From Stenocarpella maydis (Eukaryota > Ascomycota > Sordariomycetes > Diaporthales > Diaporthaceae), in contig NQMI01000067.1 of NCBI GenBank assembly GCA_002270565.1, positions 62,001 through 126,000 on the forward strand: a stretch of 64,000 nucleotides of DNA, in the 5' to 3' direction. Under the pieces are notes generated by a model. It was given only the letters and a program-made list of their open reading frames with translations. It was not told where the DNA came from and searched no databases. Shown here one piece after another: positions 32,193 through 44,420 of the stretch (position 1 is the first letter of the stretch; every line of letters starts with the position of its first letter). The translations under genes and the position numbers were made by a program.

Positions 32193-35100
32193 CCTGGTAG
32201 GTACATGTAACTTGAGAATAGTATGAATTTCGACGGCCGGCAGAGAGGCCAAAACCACGGGGCCGCGAGATTTGAGCGACCTGCCCAAGTAAACTTTTCA
32301 TCATGTGCCACATTTATCTTCACCTGGGCATGTCCGTTGCTGGTAAATCCGGGATAACGTGTTTAAGTGCCCTGGCGGCAAAACCGGTGCCTGAATTGTA
32401 ACCAAGTAAGCAGCCCACAACCGGTGAGATGGCGCCAGGTCTAAACCCCATCTGTCACTGGGATATACTTCTGCCTGGTCTAAGGGCAAGGCAGATATCA
32501 TTCTGTGAAATGTTCACCGAGACGTCATCAGGCGTTCGTCCAAAAATACACGGAACTGCCATTAGCTGTCCTGAATCAGGGTTAAAGACAGACTATAATC
32601 CCATAAGGATAGGGTCAAGGGAACCTTATTAAATTTACTTTTATAAATAAGAAATAAATAAGTGATGCGCAATAAATTAACATGTCTTCATACTTCCAGC
32701 TTGGTTATGAACAGCGGATGGGTGATTGGTGGAACCAGACCTCGGACATCCATGCGCATCAGCCCCGGGGGCATTGCTGATCTGGGCCAAGGCAAATCCT
32801 GGGAAACATGCGGGGCGGGAGCTAATCTCCTCGAGACATGACATGGCGATCAGCGATTTCCGCCTGCTCTGCCAAGGGGTCTCTTGATGCCGGTGGGAGT
32901 TGGCCGCAGCTCCGACGAGCAGGCGTCGTCGATCTCGGTCAGGTACCGACCGGCCCGTCAGCCCTGCCGACACGCGCGAAAGCGGGAGCCTGGCTGGCAC
33001 GGGCGGGCGTGACAGGCACCAGCACGGGGTTGTAGTGCACGAGCAAGCCAGATACATAGGCATGAGATGCCCGGGCCAACGGGAACCTGAGGCTTGTGGC
33101 AGCTCCAAGGTCGCGTGCAGGTACGCAAGCACTAGGAGGCGCGGCGCCGCAGCCATTAGCTTCGGGGGGTTGTCTGAGCTACAGGACGATAGACAAGCCT
33201 TCGGATGTCGCGGGCCAGGCCTGGAGGCGCCAGTGACCGACCTCCCCACAAAGCTTATATTGTCGTGGGAGGCGGGCGAGCCAACGGCGGCCCGGGATGG
33301 GCCCAGGATGTGACCCGGGCAGCCGGGACGAGTGCCACAGGGCTGAATTGCTGGCTTGTCTGGGAACAGACAATGGCGGCCGGGCAGGGTCCCAGGGGAC
33401 GCGTACCAGAACGTCAGTGCCCAGCCGAGGTGGAGCTCGCGGGTGTGGATGCGGGTGTGGGATTGGGAGCACTGTGGAAGCGGACATCGGGTCAAAGGGG
33501 AAGATTGCACGGGGGTTCTAAGCTGTTGACCTCGAGCTGGGGAACGAGATGTGACGCTTGTAAGGGGATATTCATGGCTGAGGTATGGTTGCGGCAATGC
33601 CAAAACCCGGCCTGTCGTCCAGCCAGCCAGCCAGCCAACAGAGCGCTGGGCGTCCACCATGAGTCAGATTGATTGTCCAAGTGGGTGCTGGGGTTCTTGC
33701 GGGCCAGAACCTGTGATGTGTGAGGACCTGAAGTATACGCGTTGCAGTCATGGTAAGCAACGCCGGGACGATGATATACGGCTATCTGGGCCAGGTACAC
33801 TACTATGTAGTAGACGGGCCCAGAGGTGGCGAGTGGCAGGGCAGGGTTCAGAGAAGCGCAGGGACTGTGCTGGTAGGGCCGATAAAAAAAGACAGTTTGA
33901 GGAGATTGGAGACGAGATGAAATGAAGACCTTGTCAAATTTCAGTGTCTCGGGGCAGCCCCCACCGCATATGCCATGTATTATCACAATAGCTAGTGTAA
34001 GAAGGTACAGGTAGTGAGCAGGTAGTACTATATATAAAAATGAAAACTCAAAATAAAAACTAAAATAAAAAGGACATTGATGAGGCTACTACTGTACGCC
34101 AGACGGGCCACAAGGCGAGGCACATGCACTAGTAGTTTGCATGTCTGGGATTGAGATGATGTTGTAGGCGGGCGGCAGGTCTGATGCGTGTGAAGAAAAG
34201 GGGCACCTGGTCTGCGCTAGTCGGGTCGAGTCTATCTGGGCGCTACCTTGTTGGTATGATTGGAGGAGGCATCTACATACACTAGTATACTCCGTACAGA
34301 TCCGGGGCATCTATAGATCCATCCACACTATCGTCACCTCTGCCGGGCCTGGTGGGGCCACGTTAGTGTGCCTGGTCAACGTGTTGGCAATGTCTGGAGT
34401 GTCTCTCTTGTTCCTGCCTCCCGAGCCATGCGAAAACTAAAATGCACACCGCTCCTGCTGGCTCTCATTCGGCGACGGAAAAGGAAAGGGGAGGCGACGT
34501 GTACTGAGTGAGAGTACGGAGAGGACGGAGAGTGCCTAGGTAGGTGTGTATACCGACACATCTCGAAGGCAAGGCGGCCCCCACGTGCGGCCAACCAAGA
34601 TGCAGCCAGTGTCAGTCTGCCGTAGTCGCCCCTGCCGCCCTGCAGGCCTGGTGTCCCTGGTCCCTGCGTTATCTCCCCCCCCCCCTGCCTGCCTGCCCGC
34701 CCTGCCTGCCCTGTCCGTCATGCCTTCCCATCTTTTTTCCCTCCCTGTCGTGATTTGATTGCTGCTGTTAATTTTGGCACCACTGCGAAACCGCCTTGAT
34801 GACGTGCCGTTTCGGCTAAATTTTCTCTCTTTGTGTGCGCGCAGCAGCCCTGCAGCCCAGGCCGGCCCGGCAGTTACACTAGATAGATACCAACTTTCCA
34901 AGGCTGTGCGTACTATGTAGTGTATGTACTGCTGCTATGCTGCAGCAATTCTGTCCTCTTTGACCATCACTATGTAATTATGCAACCAGGCCAGACCCAG
35001 CAGCTGCCCTGCCCAGACCAACCAGACCAGCCAGACCAGCCAGAGACCCCTTGATGCCTGCCTACCCTCCCCCCAATACCTGCGTTATATCCAATTTTCT

Positions 35101-35382
35101 CGACAGATCCCAATCTCCTTTTTGGGCCCATCCGACTCCTCCTGCTGGACCCTCGACCACTCGACCACTCATCACTCGACTCGCCTGCTTTGCTTTGTCT
35201 GTCTGCATGTGCTCGACCACCCCATCCAACATCGTCATCAACCCACCCGGTTTATCTTCTTCTTTTCCTTTCCTCGACCTCTTTTTTATCCTTTAATCCT
35301 CCTCCACCCCACCCTCTCCTCCTTCCCACCTCCACCTTATCAACCACACGAGCCAGCTGCAACCACCGCTCGATCCCAATCC
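32193..35382. other. Long intergenic region
   Basis: About 3.3 kb without a supported gene. A 327-codon open frame on the minus strand (33660-32677) has Cys/Pro/Ser-rich random composition and no domain. From about 34900 the sequence is CT-rich and is presumably the long promoter and leader of the transporter at 35529. Confidence 0.45.
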
Positions 35383-35402
35383 TTCGTTCGTTCGTTCGTT
35401 CG
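35383..35402. repeat. (TTCG)5 microsatellite in the transporter leader
   Basis: Five tandem TTCG units, about 125 bp before the start codon at 35529, within a CT-rich leader. Confidence 0.85.
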
Positions 35403-35528
35403 TCGGTTGACCCGGTGCTGCTTTTGTGCACTCGATACGACCTCGCCTTGTCTCGTCTCGTCACGTCCCGTCCAGTGCAGTCCCTGCGCGTCGACCGGAA
35501 TACGCACACACCACAAGTCGCCCCCATC

Positions 35529-37387
35529 ATGTCTGCAACAAAGGAGAACCAGCGCGACTCGGGCGAGGAGGAGAGGAAGCTCGAGGGCGGTGTCCTCCGA
35601 CAGGATCCTGCTCCCGCGCCCAAGGCCAGCGGTCTACACCCGGCCGTCTACATCGCGTACGCCTTCACCCTGCCCCTGCGAGTCCGGCTCTTCGCCCCGG
35701 CCTGGTCTTCTTTTCGGTAGCCAGCGCTGGGAGTGACGTCGGACTCGATGCCACTTTCAACACCCACCATGGACTGCGACGCGATACTGATTGTCATGGC
35801 TCCCGTGCAGTGTCTGGATCGCCTGCAGCTCAGGTGTCATTATCTTCAACAAGTGGGTTCTGGCAACCGCAAAATTCAGTAAGTCGTCCCCGGCAAACCT
35901 CGTATATGTGTGTGGGCGCGGGTGTTCCCTGCTCTGTCGAGACACCAGGTCTCACACATTGCCGCCTCCCAACAAATTGCAACCGCTAACAAGACATTTC
36001 CCATCGTACAGACTTCCGTAAGACCTCGACCCTCTGGGCCTCCGCGAGACCAGCAGCCCTCCTCCGAGACCACAAGAAGCCCCCAATTGACATGATTGTG
36101 CGACAGCTCTGTTCCTGACCACATGGCACATGGTCTTCGCGACCGTCATGACCCAGATCATGGCCAAGTGCACCTCGACGCTCGACTCTCGGCACAAGGT
36201 CCCCATGACCACCCAGACATACATGTGAGTTGCGCCCTGGCCCGTCGGGTTGGCGCCTCCCCGAGGCGGCGAGCCCCCCCGAGTCAATTGAACCTCCCAC
36301 GGTCGCAGTGCTAATGCTGGCCCACCTCCCAGGCGCGCCATTGTCCCCATTGGCATCATGTTCAGCCTGTCGCTCATCTGCGGCAACGTTGCCTACCTCT
36401 ACCTCTCCGTCTCCTTCATCCAGATGCTCAAGGCCACCAACGCCGTCGTCACACTCTTCGCCACCTGGGCCTTTGGCATCGCCCCTCCAAACATGAAGGT
36501 CCTTGGAAACGTCGGAATCATTGTCCTGGGTGTCGTCATCGCCTCCTTTGGCGAGATCAAGTTCGACCTGATCGGCTTCATCTGTACGTGATCTTGCTTC
36601 TCCTTTGCCCTACCACGGCCGACCGGCCCGCCGCCGCCTGTGCCTCCGCCACCCTCAGGGCTTCCTGCTGACTCGTCCGTGTCTGTGTGCCATAGACCAG
36701 TGCAGTGGTATCGTCTTTGAGGCCCTGCGTCTTGTCATGATCCAGCGCATGCTGAGCTCCGCCGAGTTCAAGATGGATCCGCTTGTTTCCCTCTACTACT
36801 ACGCCCCGGCCTGCGCTGCCATTAACGGCGTCGTCACCCTCTTTGTTGAGGCCCCCCGCATGGGCATGGCCGACATCTACAGCGTCGGGATCTTCACCCT
36901 CCTTGCCAATGCCTTTGTCGCCTTCCTGCTCAACGTGTCTGTGGTCTTCCTGGTATGTAAAAATCCCAAACGCCGCAACACCCCCCCCAAAAATAGAAGA
37001 CAGTTGCACCTAGCATTACTAACATCGTCCTCATCATAGATCGGCAAGACTTCGGCCGTCGTCCTTACCATGTCCGGTATCCTCAAGGACATCCTCCTCG
37101 TCATCGCCTCCCTCGTCATCTTCATGGACCCCGTCACCCTCCAGCAGTACTTCGGCTACTCCATCGCCCTCGCCGGTCTCTGCTACTACAAGCTCGGTGC
37201 CGAGAAGCTACAGTCCACCTTTGTCGACGCCCGCCTCTCGCTGGCTACAATGCGACAGAACCACCCCGCCCGTGCCAAGGGTGCCGTGGGCTTCATGGTC
37301 TTTGGCGCCATCCTCTTTGCGGCCTACATTTTCTGGCCGAGCCTGCACATGACCCCATCTGTCATACCCACTACGCCTGCGGCTTAA
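35529..37387 (+). CDS. Triose-phosphate/nucleotide-sugar transporter (TPT, DUF250) family protein
   Basis: Seven exons with consistent phases: 35529-35656, 35811-35878, 36012-36017 (6 nt), 36107-36224, 36333-36583, 36696-36952 and 37040-37387; 391 aa. A drug/metabolite-superfamily antiporter with about ten TM helices, probably in Golgi or ER. Landmarks are SGVIIFNKWVLATAKF, FLTTWHMVFATVMTQIM, IVPIGIMFSLSLICGNVAYLYLSVSFIQMLKATNAVVTL, SFGEIKFDLIGF, and VFLIGKTSAVVLTMSGILKD. The third exon is only six bases (acttcc) and supplies most of the N-F-P linking AKF to LFLTTWH. Without it the second TM would be out of register and incomplete. Substrate cannot be told from sequence. The gene is intact. 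Confidence 0.9.
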
Positions 37388-38271
37388 GAGTGGCGCAGAC
37401 TGGCCAACAGGATACAGTCGTCTGGGGCCCAGCTTCTCGGGTCGGCGTTTTCATGACGGGAGGTTGCGTTTTAGCGGGGGACGGACCAGTGGGAGGCGGT
37501 GCAATGATCCAACTGGATCACGCCATGGGTCAAGAGTCTCTGCGGGGACCTGTTTGGGATGTTGCTCATGACGGATATAGACTTTTCTTCGGTTGATCTC
37601 TGATGGCCAACGACAGTGTTGGACTCTGTTGTTGCGCGGGTTGATTTTACGCGGCATAGAGGTGTGCTGGCCAGACGGATATCTGCCGGCCCTGTGTATT
37701 TCGAGTTAGACTGCATTTACGGGTTGTAATGGCCCATATAAAAGATGACCAGGTCATGTGTAGATTATGTGTTAAATACCACCACAATGTTTTGATCACG
37801 TCATAGCAGTTAGTGTGCTCTCTCGCCTGGGGTTGGGTGTTGCGACGGACATGGATGCTTGCTTAGGTGCAAAAGCCATGCCGATGTTTAGCTGAAGCAG
37901 GCCATATACGTGCCACGGTGCCTGCAGCAGCCGAGGGGCCTGGTTGAAGCGGTTGACTGATGTCCGCCCCGCAGAGATGGGCCTGGGCTAGAATCCTTAT
38001 GTGGTAGCCTCTTGGCATCTCCTCCGCCCCCTCGAGCCTGAGTCCTGCCAAGGGGATGATGATATTACTAATAACCGAGGGCGGGAGGCGCCCATGCCAG
38101 CGAGATCTGGATGGCAACAACACCCGACCCGACGACACCGCTACTTAATAATAAGCAGAACGTCACCAGCCCACCGGCCCGGCTCCTCTAGCAAGGCCGT
38201 GTGTCTGGATGGCACATCTATATAAACAAAACCAAATGAGGGTGCTCTTTTCCCCGCACGCATGCACACAG
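37388..38271. other. Intergenic region
   Basis: 3' flank of the TPT gene and promoter of the MFS gene; nothing else recognised. Confidence 0.4.
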
Positions 38272-38291
38272 ACACACACACACACACACAC
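38272..38291. repeat. (AC)10 microsatellite in the MFS gene leader
   Basis: An alternating AC run 41 bp before the start codon at 38333. Confidence 0.85.
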
Positions 38292-38332
38292 GCACACAAA
38301 CAAACAAAACAACAGCTGCCCAGACAAACACC

Positions 38333-39908
38333 ATGGCGGGAGCATCCTCAACAACAACGATAGAGCTCCGGGAAGGCCCTGTGCACAGGCTCGACGGGCC
38401 GGCCAAGCTCCCGGCAGAGAGACAGCAGGGCCACGATGCCAGCGGGACGACGGGCAGGGTCCTCGGTAAGGACAGCGGCCACGAGCGCGAGGGCATCTCG
38501 GCGCTCCCGGCGCCGGCGTCGGTGTCGCACCCGGTCGAGCGGTGGAACCAGTCGCGGGCCAACGTGCTGCGCGTGCTGGCGGCCTTCTGGTCGCTCCTGG
38601 TCATGGGCATGAACGACGCCGCCTACGGGGCCATAATCCCGTACCTGGGCGCCTACTACCGCCTCGACTACACGACCGTGTCGCTCATCTTCCTGAGCCC
38701 CTTCGCGGGCTACACGCTCTCGGCCCTCCTCAACAACCACCTCCACGAGCGCGTGGGCCAGCGCGGCATCGCGGCCCTCACGTCGGGCTGCCACCTCGCG
38801 GCCTACGCGGCCGCGGCGGCGCACCCGCCCTACCCAGCCCTGGTAGTCGTCTACGCGCTGGCGGGCCTCGGCAACGGGCTGGGCGACGCGGCGTGGAACG
38901 CGTGGGTCGGCAACATGGCCAGCGCCAACGAGGTGCTCGGCGTGCTGCACGCCTTCTACGGCGCCGGCGGCGTGCTGGCCCCGCTGGTCGCCACCGCCAT
39001 GGTCGCGAGGGCCGGCCTGCAGTGGTACCACTTCTACTACGTCATGATCGGCGCCGCCGCCGTCGAGGCCGCCGCGCTGGTGTCGGCGTTCTGGGCGGCC
39101 ACGGGCGAGGTCTTCCGCGAGGCGCACCCCAGGACGACGGCGGCGGCTGGGGGGGCGGCGGCGGGGGGCTCGAGCCTCAGGGAGGCGCTCCTGGCTATGC
39201 CGGCCGCGCGCGTGACGTGGCTGTGCGCGGCGTTCCTGCTCGTCTACGTCGGCGTCGAGGTCGCGCTGGGCGGGTGGATCGTCAAGTTCATGATGGAGGT
39301 GCGCGACGGGGAGCCCTTCGCGTCGGGCATGACGGCGACGGGGTTCTGGCTCGGCATCACGGTCGGGCGCGTGGTCCTCGGCTTCGTCACGCCCCTGCTC
39401 GGCGAGAGGCTGGCCGTCATGGTACGTTCTGAGGTGTGACTGTGTACTCCCATCTACCACCACCAATCCNNNNNNNCCCTCTCCTTTCTCCTATATGTGT
39501 GTGTGTGTGTTGCGTGTGTGTGCCCTGTTTCGCTAAACAAACCGCTGCCGCCGCCCGCCGAACCAGATCTACATCCCCGCGGCCATGGGCCTGGAGCTCC
39601 TCTTCTGGCTGGTGCCCCGGTTCCTCGTCTCGGCCGTCGCCGTCTCGCTGCAGGGCTTCTTCCTGGGGCCCCTGTTCCCGGCCGTCGTGGTCGCCGCCAC
39701 GAGGTCCCTGCCGCGGCACCTGCACGTCAGCGCCGTGGGCTTCGCCGCCGCCTTCGGCGCCGGGGGCGCCGCCGTCCTGCCCTTCGCCGTGGGCGCCATC
39801 GCCCAGTCGAGGGGCGTCGGCGTGCTGCAGCCCGTCATACTGGCGCTGCTCGGGGTGCTGCTGCTGCTGTGGGCCGGGCTGCCTAATTTCGGCAGGAAGA
39901 AGGACTAG
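38333..39908 (+). CDS. MFS transporter, BSC6/fucose-permease-like
   Basis: Exons 38333-39421 and 39567-39908 (phase 0) give 476 aa. The intron (gtacgt donor, cag acceptor) contains seven Ns (39470-39476) and a GT microsatellite, so its length is uncertain but the protein is not affected. About 70 hydrophilic residues precede 12 predicted TM helices. Recognisable segments are VMGMNDAAYGAIIPYLGAYY, FLSPFAGYTLSALLNNHLHERVGQRG, GLGNGLGDAAWNAWVGNM, and HAFYGAGGVLAPLVATAMV, typical of the fungal MFS group around yeast BSC6. The substrate is unknown. No cluster partner is obvious on this side; the gene is intact. Confidence 0.88.
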
Positions 39909-41131
39909 GCGCCGGGGGAGTTCTGCCGGGAGGGAGGGGGGGTTCGGGGACGTTTGTAGATGGGTTGTGTATTTATATAAAGTTTGTGGGTTTCCGGGCT
40001 GCAAGGCGGCCTCCTCCTCCTCCTCCTCTTCTGCCCCTTTGGTCCTGGCCCCGCTATCGCCGTCGCCATTCTCAGCTCGGGTATAGGGGTCAACTGGTTG
40101 CACGGTTAACAGAAATCATAGTGTCATTAGGAGAGCTTAGGACTTATGCTATAATGGCTATAGCTATGATTTATAGTCTCTAATAAACTCTAAATATTAT
40201 TTATAGTAGTAGAAACAATAATAATATTAGTAGTAGTAGTGAAAGTAGTAGAGGCAATAATATTTAAAAATAACTTAATTATTATATAAAGAAATAAGAG
40301 GGAAATATTTATATTTCTTTAAAGTTTGATAAAAATATTTAAATAATAATTTATAAAAGTAAGTATTTTCTTCTTTTACATATTAGAGTTATTAAGGGCT
40401 TTAATTATTTTTTAAAAACTACATTTTATTTGATTATTTTAATTTACTAACTAGATTTAATTATCTTATTTATATTTTTAAATCTTAGTTAATAAATCTT
40501 GTTTAAAAGCCTTTATATGTTATATTTCTTAATTAATAAGTTTATTTAAAATAGCGTTTATAGCTTTTAAAATAATAATAAACATTTACTTATTAAGTTA
40601 TAATTCATAAGCTTTAATAAAAAGTGCTTAGCCTCATCCTCTTTAATATACTAAATAAAACCCTACCTGAGAAGTTTCTTAATTTTATTAAGATATAGAT
40701 GATATTTAATAACTGGATTACTACTAAGGAGAAGATCTTTTATATTATAGCCTAATTAGCATTATAAATAGTAAACTGGGTTATATGTTAATATATTAAT
40801 ATATTAATATTAATAAGGGGTTTATAATAATGTAAAGATAGTATGTAAAAAGGGTAATATACATTATGTATAAATAATCTGAGAGGCTTAAGGAGCTGTA
40901 AAATACATCTGATTTTCTCTATAGTATGAGGGCTCTTCGCGGGCACTGGGTGCAGCGGAGCAAATGGTCAGGGCTCACGAAATCAAAGGTATTCAAATAA
41001 AAGCAAAAAGAAACATTTTGCATATGATGACTTGCCGCTCACGCTGAGCCCGTTTGGCAGCAGTACTGCTTATCATAGATAACGCAAATAATATTTGCCT
41101 GTATCTCAAACTCCTTGTCTCACTATACTAA
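39909..41131. other. MFS 3' flank, then AT-rich RIP-like tract
   Basis: From about 40110 to 40930 the DNA is extremely AT-rich and stop-filled, with many aataat/ttattt words. It is an isochore-like block consistent with an old RIP-mutated transposon, and separates the intact genes on its left from the decayed oxidative block on its right. Confidence 0.6.
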
Positions 41132-43042
41132 CTAGGTCTTAGTGGCTCTTGGGGAAACTCTCACTTTGAAGTCAGACCCTTCCTCAATGCATAGGGTCCC
41201 AGAACTGGTCTTTCCTCGTCCTTCTTTGGAAATGGTGGGTTCCCAACCAGGTCGATCTGGTAGCGCTGTAGGAGCGTGGCCATGAATGTTGCAATGTTGA
41301 ATCGTGCCAGATATCGACCGCTGCACATCGTTTTTCCAGCTCCAAAAGGCCTCCAGGATGCACTCTTTGTCAGGTTATGCTTCTCCAATCCTTCTTGATG
41401 AAATTCCTCCGGTTCCTCACCAAATGTGCTCTCTTCAAAATGCAATAAGCTGTGGGGAACCATAACACGATTACCATTTGCCATCAATTTGCCACCTATC
41501 ACAGTATCCTCTGTGATCAAGCGAACCGAGGCCGACCAGCCGGGAAGTCGCAACGTCTCATTCCAAACATGGTCGACTTGTGGGCATTTATTAGGATCCT
41601 GAATGTAGAATTGATCTATTAAATTGGTACAGTTGAAAGCTGGAGCTGTTTCCTGACGAGAAGTCTCCATTACTGAAGGGTTGTGGAGGAGGTATGTGAG
41701 AACCCAGAATGCCGTCTTGCGAGAATTCGTATTGATGCTGTACATACGTTAGCTAATTAACACTAATGATAATAATTTTCGATATTATTAGCAGTATCAC
41801 ATACGCGAAGTACAGGAAAAAGACTAGCACAGCTAAGTTGTTATCATCAACACCCAAAGCCCTTGCCTCATCTTCCCATGCATTTATCAGCCACGCTGAT
41901 GTCGGCTTCCGTTGATCCTTGGGCAATTCGAAGTATTTCTTCAAGGAGGAAATAATTTGAGCTCTGGTAACGGTCATGTCTCGTGATAGGATGTCCGGAT
42001 GCTGATATAACATCTTCCAGATAACTTCGTCGAAAGTAAAAAAGGTCTCGGAGAGGCGGGGGTTGATCTTTTCGAGGACATCACCAAAGTAAATATGCTG
42101 TCCCAGACGGATGAAAAATTCGGAATACCACTTATACAGAGGAGCCTCCACCGACACTGGACCTTGTGAAGCTGAGTAGGTGCTCTCATTGTGAAAGAGA
42201 GCGCGGTACAAAATTCCTATCAATCCAGCCAAGAGCCTTGTGTTATAATTCAAGCAGATTCTGGCCAGGGTAAAGCTGATGGATATGCATTTTCTGGGCA
42301 AGCACGCCCAGTGATTCACCTTGGGGGTTCGGAAAGCCAGACTTGTCCACTGTTCCCGTTGGTCTTCATAAGCCTAGTATTATATATTAGCCACCTCGTG
42401 CGGATCCCGAATGGGCTCTGCAAACTTCGAACACATAAAAAACAGGGTCCCGCAAGAAAGGTACTCACACTTTGACGAAATCCTTAAAGGACAGGGTCTC
42501 GTTATTTTTATATACCGCGGCAGAATGCTTAGCTGGTGTCACTACATAGAATGGCACACCGAAAGCGGTTAGTGAAAATGGCTCTTCCTCGTTATCAAAA
42601 TACTTTCTGTTGCTGAAATCAGCGGATGGCGGCTCATAGGCATCAGTCTCTGGGAGTGCTATACCTTGCTCTTTGCAGAAGGGTGTTCGAATCTTTAAAA
42701 AATGCGTGTGCGTGGCCTGAAATTTGTGCGGTTAGGTTGGAAAGCTCACCGAGGTATTGGTGGACAAATTGCTAACCGAAATCTGGACATAGGGAGTAAA
42801 TTTCAGTATCATTCAAGTCCGTCTATCATTGGGTAATGAAACGTACATGGGATCCAGTAGGGAAACTCTCTGGGCCGTTGGGGATAAAGCATAGGTAAAA
42901 TGGTGAACTTCCAAGCTCTTCACATTAGCAATGCAGTGAGCGCGGTAGTCAACGATTGTGTTAGAATCTGTCCATGGAGGATGGATTCTACATGCACTTC
43001 TTCTGTCTGAACAGCAATGGGTGACAACGAGAGGTTCGCCAT
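41132..43042 (-). pseudogene. Cytochrome P450 pseudogene 1
   Basis: A P450 reads from ATG 43042 through at least six exons to 41132. The start is MANLSLSPIAVQ, then the proline-rich region PQRPREFPYWIP, then HAHAFFKDSNTLLQRA and EPFSLTAFGVPFYVVTP. The ExxR is WNETLRLPGW and the haem loop RPFGAGKTMCSGRYLA has the Cys ligand. The group resembles fungal P450s related to 7-alpha-hydroxylase/prostacyclin synthase. Two in-frame stops (TGA 42920-42922 and TAG 42772-42774) and a frameshift near 41190, just before the expected tail SDFKVRVSP, show it is broken. Intron borders remain canonical, so decay is recent. It sits head-to-head with the FAD oxidase at 43049. Confidence 0.8.
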
Positions 43043-43048
43043 GGATGA

Positions 43049-44420
43049 ATGACAGTGCCAGTGAGTCTAGGAGTAGACAGTACCAGAGAACAAGTTTACA
43101 GGTTCCTACCACGCCCCAAGCCTTCCATGAAATTTGAAGTCCAGATGTCTGTATCCCTCTTCCAGACCCACACCACAGTATCTAATATAGACTCAGGTGT
43201 AACAATCGACCTCAGGGCCCTCCATGCTCTCGAGATAAGCCAAGATTCGTCAGCAGTCTTCATCGGTGTAGGATCGACGTGGGACGCTGTGTATGCACAA
43301 CTTGATGGCCTCAACCTGAGCGTGGCCGGCGGCAGAGTTGCTGGTGTGGGGGTCGGTGGCCTCACCACCGGCGGTGGTCTGTCCTGGCATGGCCCTCGTC
43401 ACGGATTCACGTGTGACACTGTGAAAAGCTTCGAGGTTGTCCTTTATAATGGGTTAATTGTCAATGCTAATGATAATGAGAACCCTGAGCTTTCATGTGC
43501 TCTCCGCGGAGGAACTAATAAATTCGGCATCGTCACTCGTATCGACTTTGAATCATTTAAACAAGGCGACCTTTGGTGCGGCGTTATCGAGTATGACCTA
43601 TCTACAACGCGGGAGCAGATTGTGGCACTCTCCAGTTTTAACAGCATCGGCAACTACGATGAATACTCTTCTTTGGAGATGAGCTTTGCATACTCTGGAG
43701 CTGCAGGTGCAGCTTTCGTTGTCAACACCATGGAGTATACCAAACCCACGGCGAATCCTGCAGTCTTCCAAAATCTTTCCACCACCCCGTCAGTCGCCAG
43801 CACCATGCGCCTAACCAGCATGAGTGACCTGGCAATCGAGGTAGCAGCTCTGCAAGAAACTGGACTCCGGTATGTTCACATGACTATGCTGCAATACTCT
43901 CCGGCTGACATCGTCCTCAAGTGAAACGAGCGGGACTTTAACTATCGAGTCTACTGTGGAAGCCTTGAGCACAGAATTAGGGGCCTGGAATGACAGTTTA
44001 TCCTCGATTCGCCTCGTTTCAGGCATTGTGTGGAGCCTAAACTTTGACCCTCTCCCACCAGCCCTCTATGCCCGACACGCCGAGAATAATGCACTTGGAC
44101 TGACACAGAGAAATAGAAAGCCTCTCACAGTAATCTTGCTGACTGCTTCGTGGTCCGAGGCAAAAGATGACGAAACAGTAACAATAGCAGTGGAGGCGTT
44201 ATTAAAATCTATTCAGCAACGCGTCAGCGAGCTCGGAGCATTGGACCCCTACCTCTATTTGAATTATGCTGCGAAATGGCAGGATCCGATTGCAAGTTAC
44301 GGGTGTGAAAGTGTTGAAAGATTAGCTATGGTGCAGGAGAGTTATGACCCCCATCGGATCTTCACGGATCACGTCCCAGGTGGCTTCAAACTTCCTAGGC
44401 AGCAGTCGAGGAGTGGGTGA
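43049..44420 (+). pseudogene. BBE-type FAD oxidoreductase, 5'-truncated
   Basis: Exons 43049-43869 and 43922-44420 (phase 2, gtatgt donor) read through as 439 residues. The body is that of a BBE-like flavoprotein: VSNIDSGVTIDL, GVGVGGLTTGGGLSWHGPRHGFTCD, NKFGIVTRIDF, then the C-terminal YLYLNYAAKWQDPIASYG and YDPHRIFTDHVPGGFKL. The expected beginning is missing: no signal peptide, and no SGGH segment that carries the FAD-linking His. Upstream DNA is occupied at once by the divergent P450 (6 bp between start codons). It is therefore very likely non-functional as a flavoenzyme, although its frame is open. Confidence 0.72.

Noticed and set aside
32677..33660. 327-codon open frame on the minus strand
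   Set aside because: No overlapping real gene, but Pro/Cys/Ser-rich random-looking composition, no domain and no homologue recognised.
38348..39466. 372-codon open frame on the minus strand
   Set aside because: Antisense shadow of the MFS gene with Arg/His/Glu-rich composition and no domain.
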